DNA from: Diabrotica undecimpunctata
Taxonomy: Eukaryota; Arthropoda; Insecta; Coleoptera; Chrysomelidae
DNA length: 64,000 nt
Assembly: GCF_040954645.1 (NCBI RefSeq)
Contig: NC_092813.1
Span: 20,395,735 to 20,459,734 of the forward strand
Reading direction: 5' to 3'
Shown: positions 18,416 through 29,100 of the stretch, piece after piece
How positions within the stretch are numbered: position 1 is the stretch's first letter
Layout of the letters: the number at the start of each line of letters is the position of its first letter
The notes under the pieces: model-generated
The model's input: the letters and a program-made list of their open reading frames with translations, nothing else
What the model was told of the DNA's origin: nothing
Database searches by the model: none
Position numbers and translations under genes: made by a program

Positions 18416-21400
18416 AGCTGAACATCCTCCAGGTAGCCGCTGCTTCCTCACCACCACCCGAGATTTCCGTGGAAATCAACTCAGTCAGGATGATGGCCCT
18501 GATAGACTCCGGTGCAAGCCACAACTTCATCCGAGTGGGCCTTATCGAGACGGCAATGGTGCAGAACACTTCTACCAGAGTCCAGCTGCCCGAAAGAAGC
18601 CAGTCACTGCGAACTCTAGGCTTCGTAGACGTGGACGTCCACTTCACCGATCAATTTTCCAGTAGAATCCGATGTCAACTCGTAGACGATCTCCACCACG
18701 ACCTGATTCTAGGCATGTCATGGCTGACGTCCGAGGGTGCCCTGCTAGACCTTACCAGGAGGTGCATCCACGTAGGGACCGACAGCCGCCACATCTTGTT
18801 CTGGGAGTCGTCTACAAGACCAACATCCACCAACAACGTCCACCTCCTACGAGAAGACCAGGCCCCAAGCTTCGCAATGACTGAAATCCAACAGCTTCTC
18901 GAAACATACCAAGACGTTTTCGATGACAAAGTCCGTCAACCCACCACCAAGGCCACGCAGATGACCATCAAACTGACTGACTCAACTCCCATCAACACCA
19001 GGCCGTATAAGTAATCCACGGCCAAGAAAAAGACAATGTACTCCGAGGTCCAGGACATGCTCTCGGCGGGCGTGATACGTCCAAGCAGAAGTCCGTACAA
19101 CAGCCCAGTTGTAATCGTCACAAAGGAGGATGGAACTCCTAGATTTTGCGTCGATTATCGCAAAATCAACGCAATCACCGTGGACGAAGTTTCGAACCTA
19201 CCACCCATACACGACAGCATCAAGGAGCTTGGCTCAGCTAACATCTTCACCACCCTCGACCTGAAGAGCGGATTTTGGCAAATTCCGCTGGCCGAGGACT
19301 CCAAGCAGATAACAGCTTTCAGCCTTCCTGATGGGTCCCAGTTCGAATTCACGGTGATGCCATTTGGGTTGAAGAACGGACCTGCAGCTTTCCAGAAGCT
19401 GGTGACCACCGTCTTCGCCGGCTTCGTGGACGAATTTGTGAAGGTGTACATGGACGACATAATCATCTACTCGTCCACCTGGGAGGAACACCAAAAGCAC
19501 CTCCACCTGGTCCTGGAACGCCTGCGCACTCACGGCCTGTGGGTGTCATTGAAGAAATGCCAGTTCGCCGCCAAAGAACTGGACTACCTGGGCCATACCA
19601 TCACTTCAACCAACACGCAACCGATGGAAAGACACAGAGACAAGATCCAAGGGTTCACGACTCCAAAGACTCTCCGCCAACTGAGATCTTTTATTGGCAC
19701 TGCCAGCTGGCTCCGAGACTTCGTTCCAAACTTTGCGGAGATGGTGACCCCGCTGACTGACCTAACAGCGGGAAAACACCGTTTCCAATGGAACGAAGTA
19801 GCTGACAGGGCATTCAATAACATCAAGAATGCCATAGCCAATAAATTGGAATTGCAACGGCCAGATGCCAGCCTGTCCTTCAGCCTCCAGACGGACGCGT
19901 CTGAGATAGGCATGGGCGCCGTCCTATTCCAAGGTGAACCTAACAACAGAAGGATCATCGCATATGGTTCCACCAAGCTGAAGCCAGCTGAGAAGAGGTA
20001 CCATATAAACGAGAAAGAATGTCTTGCTGTCATATGGGCCCTGAAGCGGTTCAAACATTTCCTACACGACCAGGCCTTCACATTGTACACTGACAGCAGA
20101 GCTCTACTGTGGCTGGATCGCTACAAGTCCGATAAAGCCAAGTTATCACGATGGGCTCTGCTGCTACAAGAGTTCAACTTCAAGGTGATCCACGTAGCCG
20201 GTAGAGACAACCAGCTGCCAGACCACCTATCACGCCATCCGACCACCGAGGAGGAGACGATCCACGACCCTGACGCTGAAGTCGACCGCCTAGCCTGGCC
20301 ACAGCAACCAATGATGGAAGACAACACCTTCCCGTTGCTGTGCCTCCTAGAAGCCCAGGAAGATGGTGCCAACCACCCCATCCTGGACGACCTTAACGAC
20401 ATGCCGCTGCAAACCCGAATCCAGAGGGCACACCAAACCCACCATGGAGTGCAGCGGTTCATCACTCGTTGGCGTCGAATTCAGACCAGAGGGCCTCGTG
20501 ATGACGTCGAGACAAGCCTCCTCGATGAGTTCCTGGTAGAAGACGACACTGCCTACTACCTCCAGGATGGCTCAAAACGACTCCTTGTCCCTGGTTGCTT
20601 CCGAGCTGAGGTTCTGCAAGTTTACCACGACAGTGAGGAAGCTAACCATCCAGAACAAGAAGAGACGTCCCGGGCCATCCGTGAACTTTACTTCTGGCCC
20701 ACCATGTCCAAAGATATCATCAACCACATCAGATCTTGCCTGAAGTGTGCCACAACGAAAGCATCAAAGAGACAACCCAGAGCTCCGATAGTTCCGAGGG
20801 TCCCCGTCAATCCATGGGAGAGGATCTCATTCGATGTTCTAGGTCCCTATCCTCCTGCTCGAGGAACAAGGAACCGCTATATCCTCCTGGCCACGGACTG
20901 CCTCAGCAATTGGGTTGAGTACCGATGCACCACCTCGGCAAAATCAAGAGATATCACGTCCTTCCTCCAGGACGAAATCTGCAACCGATGGGGACGACCG
21001 AACACCATCATCACGGATAATGGCTCCCAGTTTAGAACACCAACCTGGGAGAGGTTCCTGCGTCGTCACAACATAGAGCACGAAAAGGCGCCCATATACC
21101 ACCAGAGGGCCAATCCCGTCGAGCGCAGAGTTCAAGAGCTAAAGAAAGGACTACGGGCAAGAGTGTCATCACCTGAAGACCCCCGATGGGACTCCTACGT
21201 CGGAGACGTCGTCTTCACTCTTCGAACCAGAGCCAACGACGCTACCGGACAGACTCCTGCAGAGCTCCTACTCGGATATAGGCCAAGACGAGCCCAGGAA
21301 ACCAACTTCCAAGCCAACCAGAGGGAGAACAGGGAACAACGAGTTCAGCGAGCGGTCCAAAAAGCCACCGTCTACGCCAGGAACCTGTTCCCGGACAATC

Positions 21401-21636
21401 CTGATGCTCGTCCTCCACCTCAGTACATTCCTGGACAACAGGTGTTGGTGAGGAACCACCAGAGAGGAAACTTCGGGGAGACCTGGACAGGACCCCATTC
21501 AATCATCAGGGCAGCCGGTAACCATACCTACGAAGTCCACCGAGACAACGACGTAGACCGGCTGATCCATGTTGACGACATCCGTCCCGCACCGCCTCCA
21601 CGTGTCGACGCCATCGCCGGAGAAGACGCCGAGTGA
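18367..21636 (+). pseudogene. pol: A2 pol, same stop as A1
   Basis: Domains and order are as in A1: protease DSGA, RT YMDD, RNase H and DDE integrase. The TAA at 19012-19014 is at the same codon as in A1. One visible amino-acid difference is K to E near the RT start (KKDGTPRF in A1, KEDGTPRF in A2). The RT-RNase H-integrase part from 19036 to 21636 is open. Shared nonsense codons in gag and pol point to duplication of one defective unit or copying from one defective template. Confidence 0.88.
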
Positions 21637-21798
21637 AGAAGTGCAAAGACAATCTTTTTGTTTTTCAGAGACAATTTTTTTCATTTTTTTGCAATTAACT
21701 ATACAATTGTTTGCTTTCACTTTTTGATACTTATTATTGTAAACCTTGTTTTTTTCAATAAAGTAAAATCACCAGAAGGATCTTCGAAGCGGGGGGGA

Positions 21799-22600
21799 TG
21801 TCGCCCAGCCTGCTGAATTGTGATTGGTCAAATGGCAACAGTAATTGCAGCCAATCATAATTCAGAAGTCTGTTGCTCATTTCCTGAATTATCATTGGTC
21901 GAACGGCATCTGAGCTGCAGCCAATGATAATTCCGAAAATTGGGCATTGGTCGCCGTGCCGGTCAATCGTAAAAAGGTCCAAAACGACCGTTACGATTGA
22001 CCTACTTTTTTCTGCATAAAAGAAGTGCACGACGGCCAGGAAATCAGACCGGGTCAGGATATGTCCGCTGGTCCAGCCTTCTAGGCAAGTAAGATCCTCT
22101 GGTTGATTCAGTTCCTAGAGAGTTCTTGTTTTTCTTTCAGCTCACCTCTAAAACCCGGAACCTAACGTTCCACATCTTTAACTACGGTTTGTCTACAAAC
22201 CACGGCGGCCATTTTTGAAGGATTTATTTATGCTTTTTGACTTAGTCAAATTTGCTGATAAATTCCTTTAAGAGCGTCGCCATTTTTCGCCGAATTAATC
22301 TGTGTTTTTGGACTTGGTCTAAATCCTGATTATTTCGACAGGATTACAGGTCATGTAAGAAAATTTCTCTTGCAGATTTGCTAAGTCCCTACTTTACGGG
22401 ACTTTGCCACCGGACGGTGCATATATCCTTTTGCTAAGATTGAGATTTAATAAAGACTTCCTGTGTTGTTTCATTTTTCTCTTTCAGGCATATTGATACT
22501 TGCAAATAAACGTACATAAACTGTGTTTTACTTCCTTTCCCTTTTTCAGGTACACTGCAAAAGGTTGGTATTTGATATTTAAACTTTGAATATAACTCTT

Positions 22601-22662
<62 letters not shown>

Positions 22663-23460
22663 CTTGTATGCTATTTCTCTTTTCTTTCTCTTTCAGGTAC
22701 ACTATTAAAAATAACTTGTACCTTTTCCTATCTTTGAATTAATGATATTTATTTTTCAGCTACACTGTTAAAATTTCTATTATTATTTTTTATGACCTTA
22801 ATACTTGTTGTTTATTTTAATTACTGCTATTTTGAATTGATATACATTATTTGTGCCTATTTGTCACCATTTGATTATTTTCTACAGGTCCAATTGACTT
22901 AGAAAATTTGTTTGAAAAATAATTTGAATTTTTGCTTATAATTATTTTTACAGTGTACTTCTTCCCCATTTTATTGTTGATTATCCCGATTGGCATAACA
23001 ACCGACATTCCTGTCCTTATCCCGAGTTTCTAGCTCAACTCCTTCCTACTCCAAGTACTTTTGACAAGCGACATTTTCTATATTTACTAATTTGAATTTT
23101 GTTCGTATTTAGTTTATTATTAATAACTAACGTGTATTCCCTTTCAGATTCTTAGTTTAAACTAATTAGTATAATTATTCTCCCGATTTCCGGATCAGAA
23201 GATAATTATACGTCTCTTTCAGATTCTTAGCATAAGTTATATTATATCATTTCTACTTATTATAATTACTGTGCATTTTAATTAATAAACTTTTAATTAC
23301 TGTGTTATTCTTTGAAAAAGGCAATTTTAATCCCTAGCTAGGTAATAATGGCTTCCGACAGAGAGCCTTACTCTCTGAGGTCACTCCAAGCGACGGATAG
23401 AGCGGTTAACATGCCTTCTCCCTCTTTAGAAGAAGATGGGAGTTATATCAGTTACCGACA
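21799..23460 (+). mobile_element. A LTR 3 (3' LTR of the tandem A element)
   Basis: This 1662-bp LTR ends with CGACA at 23460, then GTTT and the B LTR. Its gag ATG at 23348 has no gag behind it; the frame runs through GTTT into the B LTR and stops at 23533 (61 codons). The AT run is 59 bp. Confidence 0.92.
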
Positions 23461-23464
23461 GTTT
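23461..23464. repeat. GTTT between tandem A and B+
   Basis: This 4-bp sequence flanks the tandem A element on its right and B+ on its left. It equals 9575-9578 and 39408-39411, so both elements have matching 4-bp flanks. Confidence 0.85.
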
Positions 23465-24447
23465 TGTCGCCAAGGTAACCAATCACGACAAAGATTGTTA
23501 CTTTGGCCGGCCAATCACAGTGCTCGTTATTAACTTCGCTGTCATTGGCCTCTCGGCGGAAGTGTGCTGAATTTTCTCAAACACGATGTGTATAAAAGAA
23601 CAGCACATCTTCCGATCGGGGTCCAGTCGCACATACACTACTAGCCCCGTAAGACCTTGTTGGTTCGGTGCGCTACCAAGCTACCTTTGAGTTTTATTTA
23701 TTACCGCTATCCTGTTATCGTCGAAGACGTCCTGAATTGAAGAAATACTTAATAATGGTTATTCAATTTAGAAGTTAAATCATCAAGTGGACGAGAACCG
23801 GCGTGTCGACTGCAAAACGCTTCCTGACAGTAGAACACGACTTACTGAGATAGAAAAGACATTGGTCTTAGAACTACCTCACATCGTGTCGAACTGACCA
23901 CAGCGTTATTTGGGCCTGTCACGGTAAAGAGCGAATAAAAGCCCCGACGGGGACTTGTAATTGCTTTTCCGATCAGGTTGAGCTGCAATAACGTTTCGTC
24001 TCCGAAACCTTACGCAAATAGTAACTATATCAAATACTGTTAGCGAAAAGGTAGCTATACGAAGCGACTGGCAGCAGGAAGGGTCGACACGGCCGGCATT
24101 CTTGTACCTCTCTTGAGGAGAGGGAACGCGGCTCCACGACGTGAGAAGGCCGACATCTCCGTGGAACTTGAGGTATACACCACGCATCAGAATTCTAACA
24201 TATATATAATTCATGTAAGAACATTTTATCTGTAAGAAAGCTCGAACGGTTAGAGAATTCTGATTGCCGGTGTCCCCTCACCTACCACAAAAGTTCGGCG
24301 GATCTTCTTACCCGTAACGGCTGGTATCCCAATAAACTCCTTAAAAACGAAGATGGACTCTCGAAACTTGAGATCCTCTTCAAGAGCGGCGGTCGTAGAT
24401 CGTCCAGAAACTCCTGAAAACCAGGAGGACGCTACGGCCGTACGACA
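23465..24447 (+). mobile_element. B+ 5' LTR (983 bp)
   Basis: It starts TGTCGCC and ends TACGACA. CCAAT-type motifs are in U3 (AACCAATCAC, GGCCAATCAC, TCATTGGCC). TATAAAAG lies at 23591-23598 with CCAGTC about 33 bp downstream. The ATG of gag is at 24353, 95 bp from the end. The 3' LTR at 38425-39407 is also 983 bp, and I see about four substitutions between them, so the insertion is young. Confidence 0.93.
23591..23629 (+). promoter_or_regulatory. B LTR core promoter
   Basis: TATAAAAG at 23591-23598 and an initiator-like CCAGTC near 23623-23628, about 33 bp apart. A donor-like CCC|GTAAGA follows near 23649. The same motifs occur in the B LTRs at 38425, 51847 (minus) and 56607 (minus), although the solo LTR has TCTAACGG in place of the donor. 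Confidence 0.55.
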
Positions 24448-25279
24448 TGGCGCCCAACACATAGAAGATACCCACACCCCAGACCTGGCTACAGTATTGT
24501 CCACGCTGATACAAGCAGTCACAGCTTTAACACTGGTACAACCCAAATCTGAAGCCCAGGAGAAAAAGATCGAGATCCCACAACCAAAATGGACCCCTGC
24601 ACCACCTCAATACTCCGGCGATGATACCGAAAATCCACAACAATTCGTAGATGACATAATAGACCACATGAGCAATATGAACATCGATACCAAACACTGG
24701 ATAGCCTACATCCTAGAAAAATCACTAATAGGAGAGGCAGCTCAATGGGCACAGAGCCAATTCACGACTGGTCTGAACTACGAATCATTTTTAAACAGGC
24801 TGATCGATCACTTCGACAACACAACGAAGAGATCATCACTAATGTCCAAGTTATACGGACATTACCAAAAATATCAGCCAATAGCCGAATTTATTTCAAC
24901 CAAGATGGCTCTTTTTCGACGATTATTACCACATATCGACGAAGAAGAACGGTGCAGGGCCATTGCCAACCTAATTCGCCCAGAAATCAGAAAAAGTCTT
25001 CGCAACAACATGCCGAGAACTGAAGAAGACCTGAGGCGAATCTGCGAAGAATTGGAAGCAGACGAGAACATTTCACGACGTGCAAATCGACAACCCGACC
25101 CGCCAAAAGCCGCAAAACAATCAAACCAGAATCAAACCAGGGGACAATTTTCACAGAGGCAACCGAGAACTTCTGAGACTATAGATGATTGGAGAAATAG
25201 AAATCCAACTCAGAAACCAACGCCGAAACCCCGACAACAACCTAACAACCAGGGAAACGACGAGAGGGGCACCCACTAA
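24353..25279 (+). CDS. gag: B+ gag
   Basis: Gag of 308 residues, starting at an ATG in the 5' LTR (MDSRNLRSSS...) and reading RHGAQH through the primer-binding site. The core resembles A gag (YSGDDTENPQQF, GEAAQWAQS, NLIRPEIRKSL). The tail is Gln/Pro/Arg-rich with SETIDDWRNR, and there is no zinc knuckle. It ends in GNDERGTH just past the slippery site. No internal stop is present. Confidence 0.92.
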   Translation: MDSRNLRSSSRAAVVDRPETPENQEDATAVRHGAQHIEDTHTPDLATVLSTLIQAVTALTLVQPKSEAQEKKIEIPQPKWTPAPPQYSGDDTENPQQFVDDIIDHMSNMNIDTKHWIAYILEKSLIGEAAQWAQSQFTTGLNYESFLNRLIDHFDNTTKRSSLMSKLYGHYQKYQPIAEFISTKMALFRRLLPHIDEEERCRAIANLIRPEIRKSLRNNMPRTEEDLRRICEELEADENISRRANRQPDPPKAAKQSNQNQTRGQFSQRQPRTSETIDDWRNRNPTQKPTPKPRQQPNNQGNDERGTH

Positions 25280-25303
25280 GCCTCTCTCCAGATGCGGTGC
25301 CCC
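25252..25303 (+). promoter_or_regulatory. -1 frameshift signal of B+
   Basis: GGGAAAC is at 25252-25258 in the correct register (CAG GGA AAC in gag). Then come a 7-nt spacer, GGGGCACC 25266-25273 and GGTGCCCC 25296-25303 with a 22-nt loop. Pol is open in the -1 frame across this point, and the gag stop is only six codons downstream. The same heptamer, spacer and stem occur in A although the flanking sequence has diverged. Confidence 0.82.
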
Positions 25304-28300
25304 AACTTAATCCAATCAACGCCATGAAAGTTTCAAATCTGCCACGAATCGGTGTGAACATCAATTCAAAGAAAGCCCAGGTCCTCATCAATACCGGTGC
25401 ATCGATGAATTATATCAATCCTGACTTGGTTCAAGCGGCAGATATTCATAAAAGGCGGAGAATGGTCCAGTTGGCTTGCAAACACACCACTACACATAGT
25501 CAGGGTACAGTCGAAGTCACGATCGATTTTGGAAGTTTCCAGTCCACAACGAGATGTGCCATTGTAAAAGATCTGAACCAAGATCTAATTCTGGGTATGC
25601 CATGGCTCCAAAAAGAAGAGGTACTAATAGACATTAACCGAAAATGTCTACACGTGGGAAAAGAATCACGAAAAGTCCTCTACTGGAAGTCGCATTCAGC
25701 CAAACAATGCAACTCAAAGACTCAACTCCAAGACGACCAAGCTCCACAATTTGCAGTCCCAACCGTAAGGGAACTCCTGCAGGAGTACGAAGACGTCTTC
25801 GACGATAAACTTAAACAACCCACTACCCGAGACACGGTGATGGAAATCAAGCTGACAGACACACGGCCGATCAATACGAAGCCATTTAAATGTTCTCCAG
25901 CTAAGAAGAAAATAATGTTCGATGAAGTCCAGGAGATGCTTGCAGCAGGTGTCATCCGACCAAGTCGATCACCCTATAACAGCCCAGTGGTGATCGTCAA
26001 GAAGAAGGATGGCACGCCTCGATTTTGTGTTGATTATCGTAAAATCAACAAGATAACAATCGACGAGGTCTCCGCCCTACCGCCAATCCACGATGCAATT
26101 AAAGAGCTAGGAACGGCGAGAATAATTTCGACATTAGATTTGAAGAGTGGTTTTTGGCAAATACCACTACACAAAGATTCGATTCCGCTGACAGCATTCA
26201 GTCTACCCGACGGATCGTCTTATGAGTTCGTAGTTATGCCTTTCGGACTCAAAAATGGACCTGCAGCCTTCCAAAAATTGGTTACATCAGTTTTCGCTGG
26301 TTTCATAGACGAATTTGTAAAAGTCTATATGGATGATATAATCATTTATTCCAACTCCTGGGAAGATCATCAGAAGCATCTCCATCTCGTCCTAGAGCGA
26401 CTCAGAACACATGGACTCTGGGTTTCGTTGAAAAAATGTCGGTTTGCTACCAACACGTTAGAGTATTTGGGCCACAAAGTAACCGACACAGATACTCAAC
26501 CCTTGGAAAAACATTGTGAGAAAATCCAAGGTTTTCAGCGACCCAAATCTGTCAAACAACTGAGAAGTTTTATTGGGACAGCAAACTGGCTCCGAGATTT
26601 TGTTCCAAACTTCGCAGTCATTATCACTCCTTTGACTGACTTAACATCGAAAAAGAAATATTTCAAATGGACGCCAGAAGCCGAGACAGCTTTCAACACA
26701 TTGAAAACAGCCCTATCTGGAGATCTTCACCTAGAGCGACCTGACATGAACCAGCCATTTAGCCTGCAGACTGATGCCTCCGAATATGGTATGGGGGCTG
26801 TCCTATTTCAAGGCTCGACCGAAGAACGGAAGATAATTGCTTACGCTTCCACTAAACTTCGACCAGCCGAAAGAAAATATCATATAAATGAAAAAGAGTG
26901 CTTAGCAGTTATATGGGCACTTAAGAAATTTCGTCACTTCCTCCAGGAGAAAAAATTCACTCTTCTCACCGACAGTACAGCGTTGCTATGGTTAGACAAA
27001 TACCAAGCGGACAAAGCCAAACTGTCAAGATGGTCACTGCTATTACAGGAATTTAATTTCGAGGTGGTTCATATACCAGGGAAAGAAAACCAACTTCCTG
27101 ATCACCTCTCACGAAATCCAGCAGAAAATGACCAAACCACAGAAGAAGACATAGACAGTCAAATTGACCGAATCTCCTGGCCAATACAGTCTCCGCCTGA
27201 AGCCGAACCAGAGGACTTCCCATTACTCTGCCTTTTAGACGACGAAGAAGAAGGGGCAGAACACCCCATCCTCGACGATTTGAGAGAAATGCCTCTGCAA
27301 ACCAGAATCGCACGAAGTCACCAGGTGCAAACAGGCATGCAGAGGTTCGTTCGAAGATGGCATAAAATCACCGCCAGAGGCCCGAGGAACGAAGTCGAGC
27401 AGAGCCTGCTAGAAGAATTTGTAGTAGAAAACAACACAGCCTACTACACAGCCGGCCAAAACCTCAGAAAAATCCTCGTACCCGATGCTTTCAGACCCGA
27501 AGTCCTGGAGTGTTATCATGACAGCGAGGAAGCAAATCACCCCGGCCAGGAGGAGACCACAAGGGCCATTAAAGAAGTATATTACTGGCCAACAATCGCA
27601 AAAGATGTGACGAAATATGTCAGGTCATGCCTGATATGTGCCACGACGAAGGCCGCAGCCAGACAGCCAAAAGCACCCATTATTCCTAGAGAGCCTGTAA
27701 ATCCTTGGGAAAGGATATCTTTCGACATTCTTGGGCCGTATCCAGCCGCAAGAGGCACCAAAAATAGATATGTTCTTCTAGCCACTGACTGCCTCAGTAA
27801 TTGGATCGAGTACAGATGTTCGACAGCCGCAAAAAGCCGGGACATCATCCGTTTCCTACAAGAAGAAATATGTAACAGATGGGGCAGGCCATCCACTATC
27901 ATTACGGATAATGGTATTCAATTCAGGACAGATGCTTGGGAACGTTTTCTCCGAAAACATAATATCCAAGGCGAACGGAGTCCAATCTACCACCAGCGGG
28001 CCAACCCGGTAGAGAGACGAGTCCAAGAATTGAAGAAAGGTCTTCGTGCACGAGTTTCATCCCCTGAGGACCCCAGATGGGAATCCTACCTAGCTGATGT
28101 TATTTTCAGCCTTCGTACCCGCCAAAATGAAGCCACAGGCCAGACTCCGGCGGAACTTTTACTGGGCTACAGACCGAGAAGATCTCAGGAAACTGAGCAC
28201 CAGGTGAGACGAGAAGAGACACGCCAGCAGAGGGTCGAACGAGCCGTTCAACGAGCCACCCTATACGCCAGGAATCTCTTCCCAGAGAACGAGGATGTCC

Positions 28301-28509
28301 GCCAACCCAGAACCTACTTACAAGGCGAACAAGTCTTGGTAAGGAACCATACCAGAGGGAACTTCGGCCCCACCTGGACGGGCCCCCACACCATCCTCAG
28401 AGTGGCAGGAGACCATACGTACGAAGTACGTAGAGATCAAGATGTCGACAGAGTCATCCACGTAGACGACATCAGGCCAGCTCCACCACCACGGGATGCC
28501 CCCGTATAA
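25258..28509 (+). CDS. pol: B+ pol, open, but protease Asp is Asn
   Basis: Pol in the -1 frame, about 1083 codons from the frameshift. The order is protease, RT (FCVDYRKIN, LDLKSGFWQ, YMDD at 26326-26337), RNase H (LQTDASE, LTDSTALLWL) and integrase (HDSEEANHP...CLIC finger, FDILGPYP, ITDNGIQF, NPVERRVQ, WTGPHTI). The protease motif reads LINTGAS: the codon at 25390-25392 is AAT, whereas B- has GAT in LIDTGAS. Loss of the catalytic aspartate should inactivate the protease even though the frame is intact. It may have arisen by one G-to-A change or by error. No env follows. Confidence 0.9.
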   Translation, partial: RREGHPLSLSPDAVPQLNPINAMKVSNLPRIGVNINSKKAQVLINTGASMNYINPDLVQAADIHKRRRMVQLACKHTTTHSQGTVEVTIDFGSFQSTTRCAIVKDLNQDLILGMPWLQKEEVLIDINRKCLHVGKESRKVLYWKSHSAKQCNSKTQLQDDQAPQFAVPTVRELLQEYEDVFDDKLKQPTTRDTVMEIKLTDTRPINTKPFKCSPAKKKIMFDEVQEMLAAGVIRPSRSPYNSPVVIVKKKDGTPRFCVDYRKINKITIDEVSALPPIHDAIKELGTARIISTLDLKSGFWQIPLHKDSIPLTAFSLPDGSSYEFVVMPFGLKNGPAAFQKLVTSVFAGFIDEFVKVYMDDIIIYSNSWEDHQKHLHLVLERLRTHGLWVSLKKCRFATNTLEYLGHKVTDTDTQPLEKHCEKIQGFQRPKSVKQLRSFIGTANWLRDFVPNFAVIITPLTDLTSKKKYFKWTPEAETAFNTLKTALSGDLHLERPDMNQPFSLQTDASEYGMGAVLFQGSTEERKIIAYASTKLRPAERKYHINEKECLAVIWALKKFRHFLQEKKFTLLTDSTALLWLDKYQADKAKLSRWSLLLQEFNFEVVHIPGKENQLPDHLSRNPAENDQTTEEDIDSQIDRISWPIQSPPEAEPEDFPLLCLLDDEEEGAEHPILDDLREMPLQTRIARSHQVQTGMQRFVRRWHKITARGPRNEVEQSLLEEFVVENNTAYYTAGQNLRKILVPDAFRPEVLECYHDSEEANHPGQEETTRAIKEVYYWPTIAKDVTKYVRSCLICATTKAAARQPKAPIIPREPVNPWERISFDILGPYPAARGTKNRYVLLATDCLSNWIEYRCSTAAKSRDIIRFLQEEICNRWGRPSTIITDNGIQFRTDAWERFLRKHNIQGERSPIYHQRANPVERRVQELKKGLRARVSSPEDPRWESYLADVIFSLRTRQNEATGQTPAELLLGYRPRRSQETEHQVRREETRQQRVERAVQRATLYARNLFPENEDVRQPRTYLQGEQVLVRNHTRGNFGPTWTGPHTILRVAGDHTYEVRRDQDVDRVIHVDDIRPAPPPRDAPV

Positions 28510-29007
28510 GCCCCACGTAAGTGTTTAAACAGACTAATAATTCTCTTTTTTTTTCCCATATAAAAACATTTTTTACAAACTTTTCTAAGTGTAAATCTTT
28601 AAAACTTTTCGTCATATTTACAAACTTTGCCAAGTGAATTTGATATTTTAACCGCGAAATTTTACAAGTGTTTAAACACCACACATTGACATTTTAGATT
28701 TTTCTACATTTTTATACCCTCAAAAGACAATTTAATATTGAAAATTTTCTCTTTTATTTCATACTCTAAGTATTTTTAAATTTTTACAACTATATTGGAA
28801 GATTGCAGAAATCAATTTTACCTAATTTGATTTACAAGTAATATATTTTCAGTTCAAAAGTTTTAGTCTGTCTGGCAACTTCCCAATAGAAGTGTAAAAA
28901 AAAAACTTAGAATAATTTCGAAGCTGATTTAGATTTAGCTGAGAATTATTGTACTTTGACGTCTAATTTTTTCTAATAAATTATCTTAAAACATTTTCCT
29001 TGCAGGA
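28510..29007 (+). other. B+ 3' non-coding region, first part
   Basis: This AT-rich region follows pol and has no significant open frame. It is homologous to 58111-58604 (minus) in B-. It is broken at 29007 by LINE L2 and continues at 37885. The 11 bp at 28997-29007 are the left L2 target duplication. Confidence 0.8.
28997..29007. repeat. L2 target duplication, left copy
   Basis: TCCTTGCAGGA at 28997-29007 recurs at 37885-37895 after the LINE tail. The uninterrupted sequence in B- (near 58119-58130, minus) shows it once, so 29008-37884 entered as a single LINE insertion with later nested insertions. Confidence 0.9.
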
Positions 29008-29100
29008 GTAGACGGTGAGACTCGCAACTGGAAGGTTGACCATAGTATCACAGTCTATTTTCCTGCTTCTTGGCTTAGGTCCGAGCGACTGACGTCAAAC

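Noticed and set aside
22484..22702. Open frames rich in Tyr/Ile over the AT microsatellites (22484-22702, 46769-46966)
   Set aside because: They are translations of the AT repeat and have no coding meaning.
24250..24352. In-frame extension of B gag upstream of 24353 (and the similar start at 63227 in B-)
   Set aside because: It uses a non-ATG codon. The conserved ATG (MDSRNL) is present in both B copies and in the solo LTRs.
25297..25299. A separate pol start at GTG 25297
   Set aside because: It falls in the right arm of the frameshift stem. The -1 frame is open upstream to the slippery site, so fusion to Gag by frameshifting is the better explanation.
28510..29007. A possible env gene after B pol
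   Set aside because: The 1-kb region is AT-rich, lacks a long frame, signal peptide or membrane segment, and has no conserved ORF between B+ and B-.
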